Notes: generated by a model from the sequence alone, not told the origin. A stretch of DNA of 64,000 nucleotides from Vibrio tasmaniensis (GCF_024347635.1 NZ_AP025510.1:2852001-2916000), one strand, 5' to 3'. Shown: positions 35,612-47,222, counted from the first letter of the stretch. Made by a program: numbers and translations.

Positions 35612-38443
35612 ATGGATAAAATAGAAATTAGAGGCGCTCGTACGCATAACCTCAAAGACATTAACCTAACCATACCTCGAGATAAGCTGACGGTTATCAC
35701 CGGTTTGTCAGGTTCAGGGAAGTCGTCACTTGCGTTTGATACCCTCTACGCAGAAGGTCAACGTCGTTATGTTGAATCTTTGTCGGCCTATGCTCGTCAA
35801 TTTCTATCTCTCATGGAAAAACCCGATGTCGACCACATCGAGGGTTTATCTCCTGCCATCTCCATCGAACAAAAATCGACCTCTCACAATCCTCGTTCAA
35901 CTGTTGGCACCATCACTGAAGTCTATGATTACTTAAGACTACTTTATGCTCGTGTCGGTGAACCACGATGTCCTGCTCACAACACTCCTCTTGCAGCACA
36001 AACTATCAGCCAAATGGTCGATAAAGTATTAGAACTTCCTGCTGGTTCAAAGATGATGTTGTTGGCACCGATCGTCAAAGAACGTAAAGGTGAGCATGTT
36101 AAAACGCTTGAGAATCTAGCTGCTCAAGGTTTTATCCGCGCTCGAATTGACGGAGAAACTTGTGACCTATCCGACCCACCAACATTGGAGCTGCACAAGA
36201 AGCACACCATCGAGGTGGTCGTTGATCGATTCAAGGTTCGTCCAGATCTTCAACAACGTTTGGCTGAATCATTCGAGACAACATTAGAACTATCTGGCGG
36301 CATCGCTGTTGTCGGTTGGATGGATGATAAAGAACAAGAAGAGATCGTGTTCTCTGCAAACTTCGCTTGTCCTATATGTGGTTACAGCATGCAGGAACTT
36401 GAGCCGCGCCTATTCTCATTTAACAACCCTGCTGGTGCATGTGGTACTTGTGATGGGCTTGGAGTTCAACAATATTTTGATCCAAGTCGAGTGATTTTAG
36501 ATGAAAACCTAAGCATTGCAGAAGGTGCGATAAAAGGCTGGGATCAGAAAAACTATTACTATTTTCAGATGCTGACATCGCTATCAGACCATTATGGTTT
36601 TGACCTTTATGCGCCATTTAATTCTTTACCAAAGAAAACTCAAGAGATCATTCTTAAAGGCTCAGGGCGTACTGAAGTGGAATTCAAGTACATCAATGAC
36701 CGGGGTGATATTCGAGTCAAACGTCACCCATTTGAAGGTATTTTAAATACGCTGGAACGCCGTTACCGCGATACTGAATCTAGCGCGGTGCGTGAAGATC
36801 TTGCCAAGTACATATCAACGAAGTCGTGTTCTAGCTGTGATGGCACTCGTTTAAGATTAGAAGCTCGAAATGTCTTCATTGGCGATACCACACTGCCAGA
36901 AATCGTTCAGCTCAGCATTGCTGATGCACTAGAGTTTTTCCAAAACTTATCGCTCAGCGGTCAGCGTGGTCAGATCGCTGATAAAGTAATGAAAGAGATC
37001 AATGATCGTCTGCATTTCTTGGTGAACGTTGGTTTGAATTACCTGAACCTATCACGCAGTGCAGAAACACTGTCTGGTGGTGAAGCGCAAAGGATTCGTC
37101 TCGCAAGTCAAATTGGTGCTGGTTTAGTGGGTGTTATGTATGTACTCGATGAACCATCAATTGGCCTCCACCAGCGCGATAATGAACGTCTACTGCAAAC
37201 TTTGGTTCACCTAAGAGACTTAGGAAATACCGTTCTTGTCGTTGAACATGATGAAGACGCAATCCGTTGTGCTGACCATGTTATCGATATCGGTCCTGGA
37301 GCTGGTGTTCATGGCGGTCACGTGGTCGCCGAAGGCACCATGCAAGACATCATCGAAAACCCGAATTCTTTAACAGGGCAATACCTGAGTGGCGCTAAAG
37401 AAATTGCAGTGCCAAAACAAAGAACGCCTATCGACAAGAAAAAGGTCGTCGAGATCGTGGGCGCAACGGGGAACAACCTAAAGAATGTCACTGCGACGAT
37501 CCCTGTAGGCTTGTTCAGCTGTATTACAGGTGTTTCGGGGTCAGGTAAATCTACACTAATCAATGACACCTTCTTTAAAGTCGCCCACACTCAATTAAAC
37601 GGTGCAACCACTGCAGTTCCGGCGCAGCACAAAAAGATAAAAGGCTTAGAGCATTTCGACAAAGTGATCGATATTGACCAAAGCCCTATCGGTCGCACCC
37701 CTAGATCAAACCCAGCAACCTACACTGGGATTTTCACTCCTATCCGTGAGTTATTTGCGGGTACACAAGAGTCGCGATCTCGAGGCTATAAACCAGGGCG
37801 ATTCAGTTTTAACGTTCGTGGTGGTCGCTGTGAAGCGTGTCAAGGTGATGGCGTAATCAAGGTAGAGATGCACTTTTTGCCCGATGTGTATGTGCCATGT
37901 GATGTGTGTAAAGGTAAACGCTATAACCGTGAAACTTTAGAAGTTCGCTACAAGGGTAAAACCATTGACGAAGTTCTAGAGATGACCGTAGAAGATGCTC
38001 GAGAATACTTCAACCCTGTTCCTGTAATCGCTCGTAAGCTGCAAACATTGATGGATGTTGGTCTTTCCTACATTCGCCTCGGACAAGCAGCGACAACTTT
38101 ATCTGGTGGTGAAGCACAACGCGTTAAATTAGCGCGTGAATTGTCTAAACGAGACACGGGAAAAACCTTATACATTCTAGATGAACCAACTACTGGCCTT
38201 CATTTCCATGATATTCAACAGCTACTCACGGTTCTACACAGGCTGCGTGATCACGGTAATACAGTAGTGGTGATTGAACACAACCTAGATGTCGTCAAAA
38301 CCGCAGATTGGATACTAGATTTAGGCCCTGAAGGTGGTCAAAGTGGTGGTGAGATTGTTGCAGAGGGTACACCTGAAGATGTGGCGTTAGTCGAAGGTTC
38401 ACACACTGCTCGCTTCCTTAAGCCTATGTTAAATTTGAAGTAG
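35612..38443 (+). CDS. uvrA: Excinuclease ABC subunit A
   Basis: UvrA recognises bulky DNA lesions and loads UvrB in nucleotide excision repair. The 943 residues match the family length. There are two ABC modules: Walker [13 protein letters not shown] near residue 35 and [13 protein letters not shown] near residue 645. Both ABC signatures ([12 protein letters not shown] and [12 protein letters not shown]) and the zinc cysteine sets (CPICGY with CGTCDGLG, and CEACQGDG with CDVCKG) are present. It is a single-gene unit with a LexA box upstream and a terminator downstream. Confidence 0.98.
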   Translation: MDKIEIRGARTHNLKDINLTIPRDKLTVITGLSGSGKSSLAFDTLYAEGQRRYVESLSAYARQFLSLMEKPDVDHIEGLSPAISIEQKSTSHNPRSTVGTITEVYDYLRLLYARVGEPRCPAHNTPLAAQTISQMVDKVLELPAGSKMMLLAPIVKERKGEHVKTLENLAAQGFIRARIDGETCDLSDPPTLELHKKHTIEVVVDRFKVRPDLQQRLAESFETTLELSGGIAVVGWMDDKEQEEIVFSANFACPICGYSMQELEPRLFSFNNPAGACGTCDGLGVQQYFDPSRVILDENLSIAEGAIKGWDQKNYYYFQMLTSLSDHYGFDLYAPFNSLPKKTQEIILKGSGRTEVEFKYINDRGDIRVKRHPFEGILNTLERRYRDTESSAVREDLAKYISTKSCSSCDGTRLRLEARNVFIGDTTLPEIVQLSIADALEFFQNLSLSGQRGQIADKVMKEINDRLHFLVNVGLNYLNLSRSAETLSGGEAQRIRLASQIGAGLVGVMYVLDEPSIGLHQRDNERLLQTLVHLRDLGNTVLVVEHDEDAIRCADHVIDIGPGAGVHGGHVVAEGTMQDIIENPNSLTGQYLSGAKEIAVPKQRTPIDKKKVVEIVGATGNNLKNVTATIPVGLFSCITGVSGSGKSTLINDTFFKVAHTQLNGATTAVPAQHKKIKGLEHFDKVIDIDQSPIGRTPRSNPATYTGIFTPIRELFAGTQESRSRGYKPGRFSFNVRGGRCEACQGDGVIKVEMHFLPDVYVPCDVCKGKRYNRETLEVRYKGKTIDEVLEMTVEDAREYFNPVPVIARKLQTLMDVGLSYIRLGQAATTLSGGEAQRVKLARELSKRDTGKTLYILDEPTTGLHFHDIQQLLTVLHRLRDHGNTVVVIEHNLDVVKTADWILDLGPEGGQSGGEIVAEGTPEDVALVEGSHTARFLKPMLNLK

Positions 38444-38486
38444 GTGTAAAATAGCGCCCTGCGGGCAGACAGAAAAATGTTAAAGT

Positions 38487-38523
38487 AACAGAGCTTGTTT
38501 CAGAAGGAACAAGCTCTGTTTTT
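38487..38523 (+). terminator. Intrinsic terminator after uvrA
   Basis: A 13-bp stem (aacagagcttgtt with aacaagctctgtt) is followed by five T residues. It ends 17 bases before the pglL ATG, so the pglL promoter must lie upstream of or overlap this hairpin, or pglL relies on read-through. Confidence 0.88.
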
Positions 38524-38539
38524 ATAAGGTTAGGGATTT

Positions 38540-40303
38540 ATGGCAACAATACACACTAGCGGTACCCAACTAGAAAATCAGGTAACTCAGCTACCACTCA
38601 ATAAAGCATTTCTGGCTTCTTTAGCTGTTGTATTCTTGTTAGCCATGCATTTTTTCATGCCGAATCCTGGAGGCTCGGGCCTAGCTTTATCCTTTAACCC
38701 TATGACTTGGTTAGCACTAAGCTTTACGTTAGCGATTGGCTTTTATCAGCTAGCGACTAACCGAGAACTCAAATATTCCAAGCTAACCGTTGGTTTACTG
38801 ATTAGCTGCGTAATACTTACGCTACCCACGCTCTACAGTAACGCCTTTCCTCAAGCCGTATCTGGTCGACTACTGGGATTATGGGCGGGCTTCGCTTTAT
38901 TCGTCGTACTTCAGCAATTTAAGTTCAGCAATAAGCACAAGCAGCGCATGTTGTGGTTCATTGTGCTTGCTGTTGTCATACAGGCACTATTTGGCTATGT
39001 GCAATATTTCCTATTAGAACCAGGCAACCTATTTGGCTACAACACTGCTGTAAACCGACCATATGGGATATTCCAACAACCTAATGTAATGGCAAGCTTT
39101 CTTGCTACTGGTTTTGTGCTGTCAGCTTATCTTTTAGCAAGGCAACCAACTAAATATAATCACCAAATTAGCGAGTCGCTTCTACTTTATTTAACACCAG
39201 CCTTAACCGTACCTTTGCTGATCATCATCGCATCACGTACCGGATGGTTGGCTGCCGTCATTGGGTTTGTATGCATTCTGCCTTATCTATACAAGTTCTC
39301 AACCAAGAAACGCTTCTACGGGTGGTGTGCATCAGTGCTCGTCGGTATCGTCGTCGCTTTTTCGGTTATCAGCCTTAGTGCAACTGATAGCCTCGCAAGT
39401 AAAAGAACCAACTTAGAAAGTCCACGAGCTTATACCTTCCCACAAGCGCTCGATATGATGATCGAAAAACCATTTACCGGTTATGGCTACGGAAAGTTCG
39501 AATCCGAATACACGCTATACACAGCCCGCCAACATCAACTTAACTCAAATTATCATCCCGGCCTTCCTGCAATGGATCACCCACACAATGAGTTCCTGTT
39601 TTGGGGGGTTGAAGGCGGAATAGTACCAATCATCGGGATCTTGATTGCTGCAGTGTTGGTGATGTCACGCATAGCAAGCTCAGCGAAAGGAACACGTCTA
39701 GCACTGTTCGCGCTATTTATTCCTATACTCTTACACTCTCAGCTCGAGTATCCTTTTTACCACTCGGCGATTCACTGGATAACCTTTATCATTTTGATTT
39801 ACTGGGTCGATCAACGGGCTTCTCGCCACTATCAGCAGCCGTTTAGTATCGTCAGTAAAACCCTACTCAGAGTGTCGAGCTTAATCGTTCCTATCTTAGT
39901 GAGTTTTTACATGCTGAGTGCCTTACACACCAATTATGTACTCACTAAATTTGAAATGTCTAAGCCGAAAAACCCGGACATTCTTAAGCAGGTAACGAAC
40001 CCCGTAGTATGGAAAGATCGCTATGATTGGGACGTGTACAGTACCTTTCTAAATATCGGCCTCTACAAAGCCGATTCTAGCCTGATCCAGCCTTATATAG
40101 AGTGGTCGTTAGAGATCATAAAGAGTAAGCCAAGGCCTGCTTTCTACAGCAACCTGATTCTCGCGTATCAAGGCTTGGGCGATCACAGCAAAGCAGAACA
40201 AATTCGCAGTGAAGCGAGCTTCTTGTTCCCAAATCGAGACTTTTCAAAGGTTCAGTATAAGAAAGTATCACAAGAAGAAGATAACCTGTCGTCTGCTGAG
40301 TGA
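38540..40303 (+). CDS. pglL: PglL-type O-oligosaccharyltransferase (Wzy/WaaL superfamily)
   Basis: This polytopic inner-membrane protein of 587 residues has about 11-12 helices. A large periplasmic loop (about 295-350) holds the catalytic-type histidine segment MDHPHNEFLFWGVEGG. A conserved GYGYGKFE and a C-terminal globular tail with a TPR-like end follow. WaaL, Wzy and PglL share this plan. The tail and the position after uvrA match V. cholerae PglL (VC0393), reported to transfer glycans to pilin-like acceptors in a heterologous host. The native substrate here is unknown. A pilin of the nearby MSHA system is an attractive guess (inference). A ribosome site aggttaggg precedes the ATG. Confidence 0.85.
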   Translation: MATIHTSGTQLENQVTQLPLNKAFLASLAVVFLLAMHFFMPNPGGSGLALSFNPMTWLALSFTLAIGFYQLATNRELKYSKLTVGLLISCVILTLPTLYSNAFPQAVSGRLLGLWAGFALFVVLQQFKFSNKHKQRMLWFIVLAVVIQALFGYVQYFLLEPGNLFGYNTAVNRPYGIFQQPNVMASFLATGFVLSAYLLARQPTKYNHQISESLLLYLTPALTVPLLIIIASRTGWLAAVIGFVCILPYLYKFSTKKRFYGWCASVLVGIVVAFSVISLSATDSLASKRTNLESPRAYTFPQALDMMIEKPFTGYGYGKFESEYTLYTARQHQLNSNYHPGLPAMDHPHNEFLFWGVEGGIVPIIGILIAAVLVMSRIASSAKGTRLALFALFIPILLHSQLEYPFYHSAIHWITFIILIYWVDQRASRHYQQPFSIVSKTLLRVSSLIVPILVSFYMLSALHTNYVLTKFEMSKPKNPDILKQVTNPVVWKDRYDWDVYSTFLNIGLYKADSSLIQPYIEWSLEIIKSKPRPAFYSNLILAYQGLGDHSKAEQIRSEASFLFPNRDFSKVQYKKVSQEEDNLSSAE

Positions 40304-40355
40304 TGTTTAGCTCTCGGAACTAAAGCACCATTTCTGACCTTTCGGTTAGGCACAA

Positions 40356-40383
40356 AAAAGCGCACGATCTCTCGTGCGCTTTT
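40356..40383. terminator. Bidirectional terminator between pglL and the aminotransferase gene
   Basis: A perfect 12-bp stem (aaaagcgcacga with tcgtgcgctttt, 4-nt loop) has T tracts in both reading directions. It serves the convergent genes on either side. Confidence 0.9.
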
Positions 40384-40407
40384 CTTTTAAACTTCAGTTT
40401 ATTACCG

Positions 40408-41547
40408 TTATTTTAAAACGTCTTGTAACGCTTTTAAGCACAAAGCGACATTCTCTTTTCGAGCGCCATAACCCATTAAACCAATACGCCAAGCCTTCCC
40501 AGCTAAAGAGCCAAGGCCTGCACCGATTTCAAGATTATATTCTTCTAACAGCTGCGTTCTTATTTTGGCTTCATCAATCCCTTCAGGGAAGTAAAGCGCA
40601 TTCAATTGAGGTAGGCGACTCTCTTCATCTACCACAAACTTTAATCCTAGTGCTTCTACTCCTTCTTTAAGCTCTTGGTGCATCGCATGGTGACGTGACC
40701 ACGCATTATCCAGGCCTTCATTCTTCAATAAAACCAACGACTCATGCAGAGCATATAGGCTGTTCACAGGCGCAGTATGGTGATAGCTACGCTTACCTTC
40801 TCCACTCCAATAACCTAATACCAAGCTCTGATCCAAGAACCAGCTTTGTACGGGAGCTTGACGTGCTTTCATTTTATCGACAGCACGTTGAGAGAACGTC
40901 ACGGGAGATAAACCAGGTACACAAGACAGACACTTCTGACTGCCTGAATAAACCGCATCGAGTTGCCATTCATCAACCAACAATGGCACACCACCTAATG
41001 ATGTCACCGCATCCACAATCGACAATGCATCAAACTGACGAGCAACTGCTGAAATCGCTTGAGCATCCGATAACGATCCAGTAGAGGTCTCTGCATGCAC
41101 AAATGCGACAGCAACAGCATCAGGGTTTTCTGCCAATGCCTTTTCTACCTTTTCAACGGAAACAGACTTGCCCCACTCATCATCAACAAGGATCGCTTCA
41201 CCCCCACAGCGCACAACATTTTCTCGCATACGTTCACCAAAAGCACCATTGCGACAAACAATCACCTTCTCACCTGGCTCAATCATGTTAACAAAACAGG
41301 TTTCCATACCTGCACTCCCTGGTGCAGAAACGGCAATCGTAAATTCGTTTTCCGTCTGAAAAGCGTATTTGAGAAGCTGTTTAAGCTCATCCATCATCGC
41401 AATAAATAGCGGGTCTAGGTGGCCAATGGTTGGACGGCTTAAGGCCTGTAAAACTTGAGGAGAAATGTCTGAAGGCCCCGGCCCCATTAACGTTCGGTGT
41501 GGCGGATAAAAGCTATCAATAGCAGTAGTGAGTGTTAAATTAGACAT
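40408..41547 (-). CDS. Class V aminotransferase (alanine-glyoxylate / serine-glyoxylate type)
   Basis: This PLP enzyme of about 379 residues has the fold-type-I class V layout. There is an N-terminal GPGPSDISPQVL, a glycine loop APGSAGMETC, a cofactor Asp in SIVDAVTSLGG, and the Schiff-base lysine K205 in SGSQKCLS. These features match alanine-glyoxylate and serine-glyoxylate transaminases, with purine-catabolic PucG as a near relative. The exact amino donor cannot be told from sequence. The start is the ATG at 41547 because aaggga lies 5 bases upstream. An ATG two codons earlier would overlap that site. It converges on pglL and diverges from the lysC riboswitch. Confidence 0.88.
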   Translation of the reverse strand: MSNLTLTTAIDSFYPPHRTLMGPGPSDISPQVLQALSRPTIGHLDPLFIAMMDELKQLLKYAFQTENEFTIAVSAPGSAGMETCFVNMIEPGEKVIVCRNGAFGERMRENVVRCGGEAILVDDEWGKSVSVEKVEKALAENPDAVAVAFVHAETSTGSLSDAQAISAVARQFDALSIVDAVTSLGGVPLLVDEWQLDAVYSGSQKCLSCVPGLSPVTFSQRAVDKMKARQAPVQSWFLDQSLVLGYWSGEGKRSYHHTAPVNSLYALHESLVLLKNEGLDNAWSRHHAMHQELKEGVEALGLKFVVDEESRLPQLNALYFPEGIDEAKIRTQLLEEYNLEIGAGLGSLAGKAWRIGLMGYGARKENVALCLKALQDVLK

Positions 41548-41684
41548 GTACATCCCTTACGTTAATGTTGTGAACAATCCACCCTAAAGCAAATTGATTA
41601 TCTCAGCAATTAGCCATAAGTATAGAGGTCACACCAGTGTCACATAATTGTTAAAATTATTTTTCAATTATCTCAAGTTACGGA

Positions 41685-41713
41685 TTGACATTATTACCGC
41701 AAACACGTTCAAT
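41685..41713 (+). promoter_or_regulatory. Probable promoter of the lysine riboswitch-lysC transcript
   Basis: A perfect -35 TTGACA (41685-41690) is followed after 17 bases by ttcaat (41708-41713), a weak -10. The transcript would begin about 10-15 bases before the aptamer. Placement fits, but the -10 is poor. Confidence 0.5.
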
Positions 41714-41728
41714 GAAATGGCTATCTAG

Positions 41729-41896
41729 CAGAAGAGGAGCACTGCCCAGGCAGGTGTTTTGTGGAACCGCATTTCCAACACAAAACATTTATGGGGAGCA
41801 GTGCCGAGATAATAAAAGGATGCAGGACCTTTATTATCGGTTGAGCGGGCTGAATCCCGTCAACTGTCACCATTTCTATATGGTGAAGAGCTTCTG
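41729..41896 (+). promoter_or_regulatory. Lysine riboswitch (L box) upstream of lysC
   Basis: This leader has the L-box signature blocks in order. The 5' side is cagaagaggagcactgcc, then gtgccgagataataa. Next come gagcgggctgaatcccg and aactgtcaccat, and finally gtgaagagcttctgagg. The outer helix P1 pairs cagaag (41729-41734) with cttctg (41891-41896). Lysine binding should reduce expression of the lysine-sensitive aspartokinase gene that follows, as for E. coli and Bacillus lysC. Confidence 0.92.
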
Positions 41897-41956
41897 AGGT
41901 TACTATTCTAATAATTCCTCTCTATTTGCTCTAAAACTCTCTTCGAACAACATCGG

Positions 41957-41986
41957 ACGTTGGATTACCCAACCGTAATTTTATTT
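41957..41986 (+). terminator. Possible expression-platform terminator of the lysine riboswitch
   Basis: An acgttgg / ccaaccgt hairpin (7 bp with one bulged C, loop attac) is followed by a T-rich stretch (aattttatttt). It lies about 60 bases after the aptamer and 24 bases before lysC. It could be the transcriptional off-switch, although gammaproteobacterial L boxes can also act on translation. Confidence 0.45.
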
Positions 41987-42009
41987 TAGGAAATCGTGGG
42001 AGATATATA

Positions 42010-43377
42010 GTGAGTGCATCTAATGTAGCTGGTTCTTTTAATGTCGCTAAGTTTGGTGGAACAAGTGTTGCCAACTTTGAAGCAATGAGCCGTTGTGCTG
42101 CCATTATTGAAAATAACTCGAATACGAAACTGGTCGTGAGCAGCGCGTGCTCTGGCGTGACTAACCTGCTCGTTGAACTCGCGAATGGTGTTCAAGATAA
42201 AACTCGTCGCCAAGAACTAGTGACACAGTTAACCGACATTCATAATACGATTCTTGCTCAGTTAGCCGATCCAAGCGGTATCGAGAAAGAGGTCCATAGC
42301 ATTCTCGATGACATTGCGAGTGCAGCCGAAGCGGCATCATTCCAAACCAGTACTAAACTCACCGATCACCTAGTGGCATGTGGCGAACTGATGTCAACAC
42401 ATATCCTCGCTCAAATCATTCGCGAGCGTGGCACACCCGCTGTCCGTTTTGATATCAGAGAAGTGATGCGCACCAACAATGACTTCGGCAAAGCAGAGCC
42501 ACAGTTAAAAGATATTGCAGCCTTAGCGCAACAGAAATTGATACCACTATGCCAACAGCAAGTTGTCGTTACCCAAGGCTTTATCGGTGCCGATAACGAA
42601 GGTAACACCACAACATTAGGTCGTGGCGGCAGTGATTACTCAGCGGCACTGATTGCAGAATCTGTACAAGCGATTGGTTTAGAAATCTGGACTGATGTTC
42701 CGGGCATCTACACCACGGATCCACGTATCGCATCGAAAGCATCTCCTATCCCAGAGATCAGCTTCAGCGAAGCATCGGAAATGGCAAACTTTGGCGCGAA
42801 GATATTACACCCTTCGACTCTAGTCCCGGCACTACGCCATCAAATCCCGGTATTTGTCGGCTCATCAAAAGCACCAGAGCTCGGTGGCACATGGATTCGT
42901 CAACAAGTTGAAAGCTCCCCTCTGTTCAGAGCGCTTGCCCTACGCTGCAACCAAACCATGGTTACGCTACGCAGCGCCAATATGTTCCATGCTTATGGCT
43001 TCCTAGCAAAAGTGTTCGAGATCCTCGCTAAGCATAAGATCTCTGTCGATCTTATCACTACCTCAGAGATCAGTGTCTCACTGACACTCGATCAAACAGA
43101 TACCTCTGGTGGTGCCCCTGAGTTACCAGAAGCCGCTCGCATTGAGCTTGAAGAACTGTGTTCCGTGGATATTGAACACGACCTATGCCTTGTTGCTCTT
43201 ATTGGTAATAACATGAGTGAAAGCAAAGGCTATGCGAAACAGGTATTCGGCACTCTTGAAGACTTCAACCTACGCATGATTTGCTACGGCGCAAGCCCAC
43301 ACAACTTGTGCTTCTTACTAGATGAATCAGTGTCTAAGCTAGCGATTCAAAAGCTTCACCAAGAGCTGTTTGAATAA
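42010..43377 (+). CDS. lysC: Lysine-sensitive aspartokinase III
   Basis: LysC phosphorylates aspartate, the first step to lysine, threonine and methionine, and is feedback-inhibited by lysine. The 455 residues start with the kinase motif VAKFGGTSVANFEAMSRCA. They contain the nucleotide and aspartate site TTLGRGGSDYSAALIA near residue 200 and end in two ACT domains (about 300-450, KISVDLITTSEISVSLTLD). It starts at GTG (42010) with gggag 7 bases upstream. A lysine riboswitch controls it, and a terminator follows. Neighbouring metH belongs to the methionine branch of the same pathway. Confidence 0.96.
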   Translation: MSASNVAGSFNVAKFGGTSVANFEAMSRCAAIIENNSNTKLVVSSACSGVTNLLVELANGVQDKTRRQELVTQLTDIHNTILAQLADPSGIEKEVHSILDDIASAAEAASFQTSTKLTDHLVACGELMSTHILAQIIRERGTPAVRFDIREVMRTNNDFGKAEPQLKDIAALAQQKLIPLCQQQVVVTQGFIGADNEGNTTTLGRGGSDYSAALIAESVQAIGLEIWTDVPGIYTTDPRIASKASPIPEISFSEASEMANFGAKILHPSTLVPALRHQIPVFVGSSKAPELGGTWIRQQVESSPLFRALALRCNQTMVTLRSANMFHAYGFLAKVFEILAKHKISVDLITTSEISVSLTLDQTDTSGGAPELPEAARIELEELCSVDIEHDLCLVALIGNNMSESKGYAKQVFGTLEDFNLRMICYGASPHNLCFLLDESVSKLAIQKLHQELFE

Positions 43378-43425
43378 AAAGACGGTTGATAGATTAGTTT
43401 AAAAATCACCAAGCTACAGATACAA

Positions 43426-43451
43426 AAAGGGTTGCTATTAAGCAACCCTTT
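43426..43451. terminator. Terminator between lysC and metH
   Basis: A 10-bp stem (aaagggttgc with gcaaccctt plus one T, loop tattaa) is followed by a T-rich run on the plus strand. An A run on the other side gives it a bidirectional character. It serves the convergent lysC and metH transcripts. Confidence 0.85.
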
Positions 43452-43494
43452 CTCTTTTTTACTTTACGAATCAAAACTCGTCATAGCCTAAAAG

Positions 43495-46400
43495 CTAGTT
43501 AATGTTTGGACCTAACCACCTCTCAGCTTCCAACATGTCCCAGCCCTTACGATCAGCATAGCTATCCACTTGATCTTGTTGAATCTGTGCAATTGCAAAG
43601 TATCTAGCATCAGGATGTGAGAAATACATACCAGACACTGAAGCACCAGGCCACATTGCGTAGCTCGTGGTTAATGACATGTCGATCGCTTTTTCAACGT
43701 CCATCAACTCCCACAACGTACCTTTTTCAGTATGTTCAGGACAGGCAGGGTAACCCGGAGCAGGACGAATACCTTGGTACTTCTCGCGAATCAAATCGTC
43801 ATTAGACAAGTCCTCATCCGGCGAGTAGCCCCAAATGTCCTTTCTCACTTCTTTATGCAGGTATTCAGCGAACGCTTCAGCCAATCGGTCAGCAACCGCC
43901 TGAATCATAATCGCGTTGTAGTCATCACCGTTGGCTTTGTATTCATCAGCAAGCTCTCGCTCACCGATACCACCAGTCACCGCAAAGCCACCAATCCAGT
44001 CTGCTTTACCGCTATCTTTCGGCGCAATGTAATCAGACAAACAGTAGTTAAAACCTTTTGGCTTCTCTGTTTGCTGACGAAGGTTGTGCAAAACCTTTAA
44101 CACTTCAGTGCGAGATTCATCGGTATACACTTCAATATCATCACCAACACTGTTGGCAGGGAACATCGCACACATCCCACGAGCTTCAAGTAACTTCTCT
44201 TTCTGTACTCGATCCAATAAATCATTCGCATCCTTGAATAAGCGTTTCGCTTCCTCGCCCACTTCTTCATGCTCAAGAATTGCAGGGTACTTTCCGACTA
44301 GCGACCATGTCATAAAGAATGGAGTCCAGTCGATGTACTGACGTAAAGTCGCGACATCAAAATCATTGAAGATGTGCACTCCCGGCTTAGCAGGTACCGG
44401 TGGCGTATAAGCTCTCCAATCAATCGCTACTTTATTAGCACGAGCGCGTTCAAGCGTAACAGGCTTAGTTCGTGGTTTTTTACGATTGTGCTGATCTCGC
44501 ACACGGTCGTAATCAATATCCAACTTCTCAACAAAGGCGGGCTTCAATTCGTTAGATAGCAATGAAGTACACACACCCACCGCACGTGAAGCATTGTTTA
44601 CGTAGACCACAGGTTCAGAGTAGTTCTGTTCAATCTTAACGGCTGTATGCGCTTTAGATGTCGTTGCTCCACCGATCAGAAGAGGCAGCTTAAAGCCTTG
44701 TCTTTCCATCTCTTTAGCCACATGCACCATTTCATCAAGAGAAGGGGTGATCAAACCCGAAAGCCCAATGATATCGACGTTCTCTTCTTTAGCGACCTTA
44801 AGGATTTTCTCACATGAAACCATCACGCCTAAATCGATAATTTCGTAGTTATTACACTGCAAGACAACGCCCACAATGTTTTTACCGATATCGTGAACAT
44901 CGCCTTTTACGGTCGCAAGTAAGATTTTTCCGTTAGTCGCACCAACGTCTTTGGTTGCATTAATAAATGGTTCTAGATGGGCTACCGCTTGCTTCATAAC
45001 ACGTGCAGATTTAACTACTTGAGGAAGGAACATCTTACCTTCACCAAAGAGGTCACCAACCACGTTCATGCCATCCATTAATGGGCCTTCAATCACCTCA
45101 ATAGGGCGAGAAGCATTAACACGAGCTTCTTCTGTATCCTCAACAATAAAGTCGGTAATACCTTTCACTAAAGAGTGTTCTAAGCGCTTTTCTACTGGCC
45201 AAGTACGCCACTCTAAAGCAGATTTATCTTCAACTTTCCCCACTGCACGCTCTAGATACTCAGTCGCAATATCGAGCAAGCGCTCAGTAGAATCATCTCG
45301 GCGGTTTAGAACCACATCTTCAACGGCTTCACGTAAATCCTCTGGGACATTATCGTAAATCTCTAATTGCCCAGCATTTACGATGCCCATATCCATACCG
45401 TTTTTAAAACAGTGATATAGGAATACTGCGTGGATTGCCTCACGAACGTAGTTATTACCTCGGAATGAGAACGAAACATTCGATACACCACCAGAGATCA
45501 TTGCATGGGGTAAGTCTCGTTTGATGTCTCCTACTGCTTCAATGAAATCGACCGCATAGTTGTTATGTTCATCAATACCCGTCGCAACCGCAAAAATGTT
45601 CGGGTCAAAAATAATGTCTTCTGGTGGGAAACCTACTTCATCAACCAAAATATTGTAGGCATTAGTACAAATCTCAACCTTACGCTCTCGAGTATCAGCT
45701 TGGCCAACTTCATCGAACGCCATCACGATAACGGCTGCACCATATCGGCGAACCAGTTTAGCTTGTTCGACAAACTTCTCTTTCCCTTCCTTCAATGAGA
45801 TAGAGTTAACGATGCCTTTACCCTGAATACATTTCAGACCCGCTTCTATAACTTCCCATTTTGAAGAGTCGACCATGACTGGCACTTTCGAGATTTCAGG
45901 CTCAGATGCACATAGATTAAGGAATTTAACCATACACGCCTCAGCGTCTAGCATTCCTTCATCCATGTTGATATCGATGATTTGAGCACCGTTCTCAACT
46001 TGCTCTCGAGCCACACTTAAAGCTTCATCATAGAGTTCTTCTTTGATAAGACGTTTAAAGCGAGCAGAGCCGGTAACGTTAGTTCGCTCACCCACGTTAA
46101 CAAACAGAGATTCCTTGGAAATCGTCAATGGCTCTAAGCCAGAGAGGCGACAAGAGACGGGTAAATCTGGTAGCTGGCGCGGTGTTACGCCTTCAACAGC
46201 TTCTGCCATTTGGCGTATATGTTCTGGCGTCGTACCACAACAACCACCAATTAGGTTCAAGAAACCACTTTCAGCCCATTCCTTAACGTGTTCAGCCATA
46301 TCTTCTGGAGAAAGGTCATACTCACCAAATGCGTTAGGTAAACCCGCGTTAGGGTGAGCGGAAACATTACATTCGGAGATACGAGACATCTCACCAACGT

Positions 46401-47172
46401 ATTCGCGCAGTTCATCGGGGCCTAATGCACAGTTCAAACCAAATGAGATTGGTTTTACATGACGAAGGGCGTTGTAGAATGCTTCCGTCGTTTGTCCGGA
46501 AAGCGTTCGACCAGATGCATCGGTGATAGTACCGGAGATCATAACGGGTAAAGTGATACCCATTTCTTCAAAGACCGATTCAACGGCAAAAGAGCACGCC
46601 TTCGCGTTGAGTGTATCGAAGATAGTCTCGATAAGAATAAGGTCTGACCCGCCTTTGATAAGAGCACGAGTCGATTCAGAATAAGCCACAACAAGTTCGT
46701 CAAAACTCACATTACGATAGCCCGGATCATTAACATCTGGGGAGAGAGAACAAGTTCGGTTAGTTGGACCTAAAACACCCGCCACAAAACGAGGTTTATC
46801 AGGAGTCTTCGCTGTCCATTCATCTGCCGCTTCACGAGCCAGTTTAGCAGCAGCATAGTTAATTTCTTCGCTAAGACTTTCCATATCGTAGTCGGCCATA
46901 GCAATGGTTGTTGCATTAAAGGTATTGGTTTCGAGGATATCTGCACCCGCTTCCAAATACTCCGTGTGGATACCTTTGATAAGCTTAGGCTGTGTAAGTA
47001 CCAAAAGGTCATTGTTACCTTTTAAGTCACTATGCCAATCAGCAAAGCGCTCACCACGATAGTCCTGCTCTTCCAATTTATAATCCTGAATCATGGTACC
47101 CATGCCACCATCAATCAGTAAAATTCGTTGCTTTAACAGAGCCTCAATCTTTTGCCTTACATTACTTCCCAC
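43495..47172 (-). CDS. metH: Cobalamin-dependent methionine synthase
   Basis: MetH transfers the methyl group of methyltetrahydrofolate to homocysteine through cobalamin. The 1225 residues (E. coli 1227) show all four modules. The homocysteine domain has zinc cysteines in GLNCALG and [10 protein letters not shown] (C311, C312). The pterin domain has [14 protein letters not shown]. The B12 domain has [10 protein letters not shown] with the cobalt-ligand H760. The C-terminal AdoMet reactivation domain has [15 protein letters not shown]. It starts at GTG (47172) with gagg 7 bases upstream. A MetJ operator lies 51-66 bases upstream. Confidence 0.98.
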   Translation of the reverse strand: MGSNVRQKIEALLKQRILLIDGGMGTMIQDYKLEEQDYRGERFADWHSDLKGNNDLLVLTQPKLIKGIHTEYLEAGADILETNTFNATTIAMADYDMESLSEEINYAAAKLAREAADEWTAKTPDKPRFVAGVLGPTNRTCSLSPDVNDPGYRNVSFDELVVAYSESTRALIKGGSDLILIETIFDTLNAKACSFAVESVFEEMGITLPVMISGTITDASGRTLSGQTTEAFYNALRHVKPISFGLNCALGPDELREYVGEMSRISECNVSAHPNAGLPNAFGEYDLSPEDMAEHVKEWAESGFLNLIGGCCGTTPEHIRQMAEAVEGVTPRQLPDLPVSCRLSGLEPLTISKESLFVNVGERTNVTGSARFKRLIKEELYDEALSVAREQVENGAQIIDINMDEGMLDAEACMVKFLNLCASEPEISKVPVMVDSSKWEVIEAGLKCIQGKGIVNSISLKEGKEKFVEQAKLVRRYGAAVIVMAFDEVGQADTRERKVEICTNAYNILVDEVGFPPEDIIFDPNIFAVATGIDEHNNYAVDFIEAVGDIKRDLPHAMISGGVSNVSFSFRGNNYVREAIHAVFLYHCFKNGMDMGIVNAGQLEIYDNVPEDLREAVEDVVLNRRDDSTERLLDIATEYLERAVGKVEDKSALEWRTWPVEKRLEHSLVKGITDFIVEDTEEARVNASRPIEVIEGPLMDGMNVVGDLFGEGKMFLPQVVKSARVMKQAVAHLEPFINATKDVGATNGKILLATVKGDVHDIGKNIVGVVLQCNNYEIIDLGVMVSCEKILKVAKEENVDIIGLSGLITPSLDEMVHVAKEMERQGFKLPLLIGGATTSKAHTAVKIEQNYSEPVVYVNNASRAVGVCTSLLSNELKPAFVEKLDIDYDRVRDQHNRKKPRTKPVTLERARANKVAIDWRAYTPPVPAKPGVHIFNDFDVATLRQYIDWTPFFMTWSLVGKYPAILEHEEVGEEAKRLFKDANDLLDRVQKEKLLEARGMCAMFPANSVGDDIEVYTDESRTEVLKVLHNLRQQTEKPKGFNYCLSDYIAPKDSGKADWIGGFAVTGGIGERELADEYKANGDDYNAIMIQAVADRLAEAFAEYLHKEVRKDIWGYSPDEDLSNDDLIREKYQGIRPAPGYPACPEHTEKGTLWELMDVEKAIDMSLTTSYAMWPGASVSGMYFSHPDARYFAIAQIQQDQVDSYADRKGWDMLEAERWLGPNIN

Positions 47173-47222
47173 GGTACAGCCTCATTCCTTTAATTATCCC
47201 TCCATCCTATCACACATTAAAA

